Source: Sarcina sp. DSM 11001 (lineage in GTDB: Bacteria; Bacillota; Clostridia; Lachnospirales; Lachnospiraceae). Taken from it: a stretch of DNA of 64,000 nucleotides. The DNA lies in NCBI RefSeq assembly GCF_900101015.1, contig NZ_FNFZ01000014.1, forward strand, positions 1 to 64,000, written 5' to 3'. This document shows positions 60,628-64,000 of the stretch, piece by piece. The number at the start of each line of letters is the position of its first letter. Positions within the stretch are counted from its first letter, which is position 1. Under the pieces are notes generated by a model. That model had not been told where the DNA came from. It searched no databases and saw only the letters and a list, made by a program, of their open reading frames with translations. The translations under genes and the position numbers were made by a program.

Positions 60628-61650
60628 TCAGGCTTCGATCTCGGAAAGCTTGACAGGCCTGCCCTCCTTGAGAGACTTCCTGGCCGCGATCGCAATGCGG
60701 ACAGGCTCGAGACCATCCTTGCCTCCCACAGGGACCTCGGCGTCGTTCAGGACAGCGTTCACAAAGTCCTTGGTCTCAGCCACGAACGCGTCGTTGTAGC
60801 GCTCGAGGAAGAAGTAGGTGGGCTTCGCGGAGCAGACGGTTTCCGCCGTGCTGATAAAGGCCTCGTTCTCGAGGTGGTTGTTGTCCTGCACAGCGCCCTT
60901 CTCACAGAGAACTTCCACGCGCTGGTCATAGCCGTAAGGCGCCTGACGGCAGTTGTCGATGACTCCGATCGCGCCGTTCTCGAACTTCAGGGTGACGATA
61001 GCGGTGTCGACATCGTCGTATTCCGCATAGCCGGGATCTGTCAGGACAGTGCCCGTGGCGGAGACTTCCGTCACCTCGCTGCCCGCCAGATAGCGGACCA
61101 TATCAAAATCATGGATCATCATGTCAAGGAAGATGCCGCCGGAAACCTTGACATAGGACATGGGCGGACCAGCGGGATCGCGGGAGCAGACCTTGACCAC
61201 ATAGGGCTTGCCCAGCTTGCCGGAAGCGACGACATCACGCACAGCCTTGTGGCTTCTGTCAAAGCGGCGGACAAAGCCTACCTGGAGTTTGACGCCGGCC
61301 TTCTCGACAGCGGCGAGGGCTTCTTTGATCTTGGCGATCTCGGTGTGGATAGGTTTCTCACAGAAAATATGCTTGCCGGCGGCAGCCGCCTTCATCATGA
61401 ATTCCGCATGTGTGTCCGTAGAGGAGCAGATAAATACAGCGTCCACATCCTCTGCCGCAAAAACATCAGCGGGATCCTTTGTGCATCTCGCAATGCCGAT
61501 GCTCTTCGCCCAGGCCTCCATATCATCATTCAGGAAGGGATCCGCGAGGATGACCACCTCTGCGTCCGGAATGAAATTCTGCACATTCGTGCCGTGAAGC
61601 TTGCCGATACGGCCGCCGCCCAAAAGGCCGATTCTAAGTTTCTTTCCCAT
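60628..61650 (-). CDS. iolG: Inositol 2-dehydrogenase (Gfo/Idh/MocA family)
   Basis: 340 residues. The Rossmann motif is IGLLGGGRIGKLHGTNV (residues 6-22); EKPIHTE carries the conserved catalytic Lys; GGIFLDMMIHDFDMVRYL carries the Asp/His dyad typical of inositol dehydrogenases. It oxidises myo-inositol to scyllo-inosose with NAD, the first step of the pathway completed by iolE, iolD and iolB. AAGGAGG precedes the ATG. It has its own promoter and a terminator, so it forms a separate unit between lacI and the transaldolase operon. Confidence 0.9.
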   Translation of the reverse strand: MGKKLRIGLLGGGRIGKLHGTNVQNFIPDAEVVILADPFLNDDMEAWAKSIGIARCTKDPADVFAAEDVDAVFICSSTDTHAEFMMKAAAAGKHIFCEKPIHTEIAKIKEALAAVEKAGVKLQVGFVRRFDRSHKAVRDVVASGKLGKPYVVKVCSRDPAGPPMSYVKVSGGIFLDMMIHDFDMVRYLAGSEVTEVSATGTVLTDPGYAEYDDVDTAIVTLKFENGAIGVIDNCRQAPYGYDQRVEVLCEKGAVQDNNHLENEAFISTAETVCSAKPTYFFLERYNDAFVAETKDFVNAVLNDAEVPVGGKDGLEPVRIAIAARKSLKEGRPVKLSEIEA

Positions 61651-61803
61651 TTTTCCTCCTTACCGGTAAAAAATTTACAACTGTTGTTGTCGTGCAGCCC
61701 CATACCCGATCAGGCATATATGCCCTCTCGGGAAGCTGTATCCTTATATACCATGTACCCGGGGGATAATGCGGAGGGCATAATAGCCCTTCCTTTATGT
61801 TAA

Positions 61804-61832
61804 TTTTAACCACGATGTTGGTACATGTCAAT
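61804..61832 (-). promoter_or_regulatory. Sigma-A promoter of iolG
   Basis: Minus strand TTGACA (61827-61832), 17-base spacer, TAAAAT (61804-61809). The -10 box lies in a small palindrome GTTAA-TT-TTAAC. Unlike the two neighbouring promoters it has no GCACGC motif. A weak hairpin GGAGGGC / GCCCTTCC near 61770 lies in the leader; the rest of 61651-61978 shows nothing. Confidence 0.65.
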
Positions 61833-61978
61833 AAATTTGTCTGTATTTCCTCTATATTACGCCCAGTTAAATCCCGTTTATTTGGTCAAACTGCCCAATT
61901 TCCCACAAAGCGGGTCAAAGATCTGATTTCTTCCCGGCAGAGCGCGTCTGAGTTGTATTTTTGTTTCAATAGAGCGCG

Positions 61979-63001
61979 TCACAGGTTATATTTTGTTTTG
62001 ATCGTGATATCGGTAAAAATCATCTCCGACTCCGGCTGAAGGCCTTTCTGCAGCAGGTCGGCAAGAATATGCAGGGGGCGGTACCCCTGAATGTAACCGC
62101 TCTGGTCGATGAGGAAATCCGCCGTGTCCTCCCTGAGGATTTTCTCGTTTTTCGGGGTCTGATCGTAAATGATGACACGGGGCCGGTGTTCAAGCTTCAA
62201 TGAGTCAAAGGCATTGCGGATCCCGGCCTGGCCGCTGGAGACCAGAAGGATCCCTCCCAGTTCCGGAATCGTGCGCATCGTATTCTCAACGACCTTCTCT
62301 ACTTCCTGCGCGTCGTCAAAACTGCCCTGTACCCCGACCACTTCCATTTCCGGGCAGGAAGCCTTCATTTCTTCGATAAAACCGGCCACACGGGAATTGT
62401 TGACATGGCTCGTAAAGTAGCCCGTGATCACCAGCACTTTGCCGGCGCCCCCCATCAGAATCTGCATGAGCCCCGCCGCGGCGCGGCCGCTCTGGACATT
62501 GTCCATTCCGACGAAACACCTGCGCTTTGTGCCGACTATATCCGAGTTGAAAGTCACGACCGGGATCCCGTCCTCTTCGATCAGTTCATTGACCACGTCG
62601 CGGACGCATTCGCAGTCAATCGCCATCAAAGCAAGTCCGTCGATCCCCTCTTTTTTCAGACTGCGGATCATCTCCATCTGCTCATGTTCATCCACAGCCT
62701 TACTTTCCCGCAGGATCACCTCGACGCCCCGGTCTGCCAGTTCTGCCGCGGCCTCCCGGATCCCCCGGTTTATCGCGATCATAAAGGAAGCGCCGGACAA
62801 ATGTGTCACAACACCGAGCCTGTAGATTTTTCTCTTCTTCGCTGTCTTTCTCGGTTTCTTGACATAGCCCAGCTCCGCTGCCGCCCTGCGGATCTTTTCC
62901 GCCACTTCGGGATCGACCCTGCCGCGGTTATTGAGTGCCCGGTCAACTGTCCCCCTGGATACGCCTGTCGCATCCGCTATTTGCTGTACTGTCACTCCCA
63001 C
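61979..63001 (-). CDS. LacI-family regulator of the inositol genes
   Basis: 340 residues from GTG 63001 with AAGGAG upstream. HTH and hinge: VTVQQIADATGVSRGTVDRA, LNNRGRVDPEVAEKI. The effector domain is a type I sugar-binding fold (LGVVTHLSGASFMIAINRGI, PVVTFNSDIVG, KVLVITGYFTSHVNN). Its own promoter and that of the transaldolase operon share palindromes built on TGCAC/GTGCA, so it probably represses both until an inositol-derived effector binds. Confidence 0.92.
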   Translation of the reverse strand: MGVTVQQIADATGVSRGTVDRALNNRGRVDPEVAEKIRRAAAELGYVKKPRKTAKKRKIYRLGVVTHLSGASFMIAINRGIREAAAELADRGVEVILRESKAVDEHEQMEMIRSLKKEGIDGLALMAIDCECVRDVVNELIEEDGIPVVTFNSDIVGTKRRCFVGMDNVQSGRAAAGLMQILMGGAGKVLVITGYFTSHVNNSRVAGFIEEMKASCPEMEVVGVQGSFDDAQEVEKVVENTMRTIPELGGILLVSSGQAGIRNAFDSLKLEHRPRVIIYDQTPKNEKILREDTADFLIDQSGYIQGYRPLHILADLLQKGLQPESEMIFTDITIKTKYNL

Positions 63002-63256
63002 TGCTTTTATCTCCTTTGTCTAAGCGGTTTATTCTTCGGCGCGCAAGACTCGCAAGCGAGTCTTGAAGTTTTTTACGTCACTTCCATTTTCAAACTGCAG
63101 ATTGCCAGGCCAGATCTTTCCTGTTTACAGGTTTTCTGCGTCCAGATTTCCGGGTAACAGATTTTTCACGCACGAAATTCCCTCCTGAAAAAGCCGATCC
63201 CCCCGGCTTACAGAGGTTTTTCCGCAAAGTTTTGCGTGTCAAATCATCTTTTTAAA

Positions 63257-63285
63257 ATTATACATTGAATGCACGCCGTGTGCAA
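63257..63285 (-). promoter_or_regulatory. Autoregulated promoter of the inositol lacI gene
   Basis: Minus strand TTGCAC (63280-63285), 17-base spacer, TATAAT (63257-63262), with the palindrome TGCAC-N5-GTGCA (63270-63284) in the spacer and -35 box. It has the same design as the promoter at 60221. A 10-bp hairpin CAAGACTCGC / GCGAGTCTTG (63044-63065) lies in the leader. The rest of 63002-63496 is featureless. Confidence 0.7.
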
Positions 63286-63496
63286 CACAAAAAGCACGCT
63301 TTTTAACGATTTCTGCTGCAATGCTGCCGGTCTGTTTTCAGCCGGATATTACCAGCCGCCCGTCGGTCAATCCCGTGCTTCCAGCATCAAGACCGGGTAA
63401 ACGCTTTCTCCATCCCGAAAAAGTTCTTTTCATTTCAGCCGGTTTTAGGTAGACTATAGACAGTTTAAACTTAAGGCAATACTTGGAGGTGAAACA

Positions 63497-64000
63497 ATGA
63501 ACGATCTGAATACCGGTCTTGGAAAACAGGGTTCTGATTACGGAAGAAATGATCCGCGGCCGAAACGCACCGTGGAATTCTCTCAGACAGAATGCACACA
63601 TGTCGTCCTCTACGACAGCATCAATGATTCCGGGAGACTGTTCGGCGGCCGGCTTGTCTCCTGGATCGACGTGACAGCAGGAGCCTGTGCCATGCGCCAC
63701 ACAGGGCAGCGCATGACAACCGCTTCCATAGACAACCTGACCTTCAAGCGCGGCGCTTATCTGGGAGATATCGTTGTCCTGATCGCCCGCATGACTTATG
63801 TGGGAAGCACCTCCTGCGAGGTCCGTGTGGACTCCTATGTCGAGGATCAGGAGGGTTTCCGGCGCGCCATGAACCGGGCCTTTATCACCTATGTCTCCAT
63901 CTCACCTGAAGGGAAACCTGTCGAGATCCCTTACGGACTGGAAGTCCAGAATTTTGTCGAGGAGGCCCGCTGGGACGGAGCTCTCCTCAGGCGCGAAAAC
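63497..64000 (+). CDS. Acyl-CoA thioesterase, hotdog fold (partial)
   Basis: 168 residues are visible and the frame is still open at the window edge. GGAGG lies before the ATG at 63497. The hotdog signature is in SINDSGRLFGGRLVSWIDVTAGACAMRH and MTTASIDNLTFKRGAYLGDIV, as in YciA/ACOT-type thioesterases, which hydrolyse acyl-CoA to free acid and CoA in the cytosol. In this family the Asp of the central helix (here in VSWIDV) is important. The true C-terminus is unseen. Confidence 0.85.
   Translation, partial: MNDLNTGLGKQGSDYGRNDPRPKRTVEFSQTECTHVVLYDSINDSGRLFGGRLVSWIDVTAGACAMRHTGQRMTTASIDNLTFKRGAYLGDIVVLIARMTYVGSTSCEVRVDSYVEDQEGFRRAMNRAFITYVSISPEGKPVEIPYGLEVQNFVEEARWDGALLRREN

Overview
The window looks like a chromosomal segment of an anaerobic, gut-type Firmicute, most likely a member of the Lachnospiraceae. 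The pointers are the moderate GC content, purine-rich AGGAGG-type ribosome binding sites, sigma-A promoters, the argF-birA-DUF6145-dusB-greA-lysS block, cellobiose phosphorylase, and Rrf2-controlled iscS/iscU. This is an inference from gene content; no 16S or tRNA gene was recognised. The window opens inside one gene and closes inside another.

Region 1 (1-17.7 kb) is accessory in character. It holds a broken clostripain-like (C11) gene, a HAD phosphatase, and a tightly overlapping PAP2 / membrane HTH / double-GNAT operon. These are followed by a truncated MerR gene, a DUF3795 gene fused to a duplicated gene fragment, an isochorismatase-like hydrolase and a GyrI-like protein. A four-gene operon (alpha/beta hydrolase, YjdF, CDP-alcohol phosphatidyltransferase, LCM-type methyltransferase) carries an operator-like motif that also precedes a nearby TetR gene. 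Two methyltransferases and a second hydrolase follow. A toxin-antitoxin-like pair, a DUF3990 protein and an XRE regulator, sits under a near-consensus promoter whose -10 box lies in an 11-bp inverted repeat. A dispersed palindromic element (GGGGACGGTCC...) occurs three times and was noticed only in this region.

Region 2 (17.8-26.7 kb) is housekeeping, read on the minus strand: ornithine carbamoyltransferase, BirA, DUF6145, DusB, GreA and LysS, then a von Willebrand A protein and a macro-domain protein. greA appears to need a frameshift in a run of seven A to join its only well-placed start codon to the conserved body.

Region 3 (26.9-36.3 kb) is a cello-oligosaccharide island: a lipoprotein binding protein, two permeases, a LacI regulator, cellobiose phosphorylase (GH94) and beta-glucosidase (GH1), with two LacI-type palindromes. 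No ABC ATPase gene is present, so a shared ATPase is presumably used. Region 4 (36.4-43 kb) is a complete oligopeptide ABC operon (oppBCDFA). An M18 aminopeptidase on the opposite strand would suit the imported peptides. Region 5 (45-50 kb) is a sulfur and Fe-S block: cysK, metY, iscU, iscS and a divergent Rrf2 regulator, with two ACCTA-N8/9-TAGGT operators over the divergent promoters. A MATE exporter and glycerate kinase follow.

Region 6 (53.5-63.3 kb) is a myo-inositol catabolic cluster: LacI regulator, iolG, a transaldolase-family gene, iolD, iolB, iolE and an iron alcohol dehydrogenase. Operators of the form TGCAC...GTGCA sit in the spacers of two promoters that share the -35 box TTGCAC. 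iolC and iolJ are not in the window. A hotdog thioesterase begins at the right edge.

A genome-style feature recurs. Several stop codons (oppF, cysK, the macro-domain gene) are followed by tandem copies of the last codons of that same gene, and other intergenic gaps contain imperfect minisatellites.
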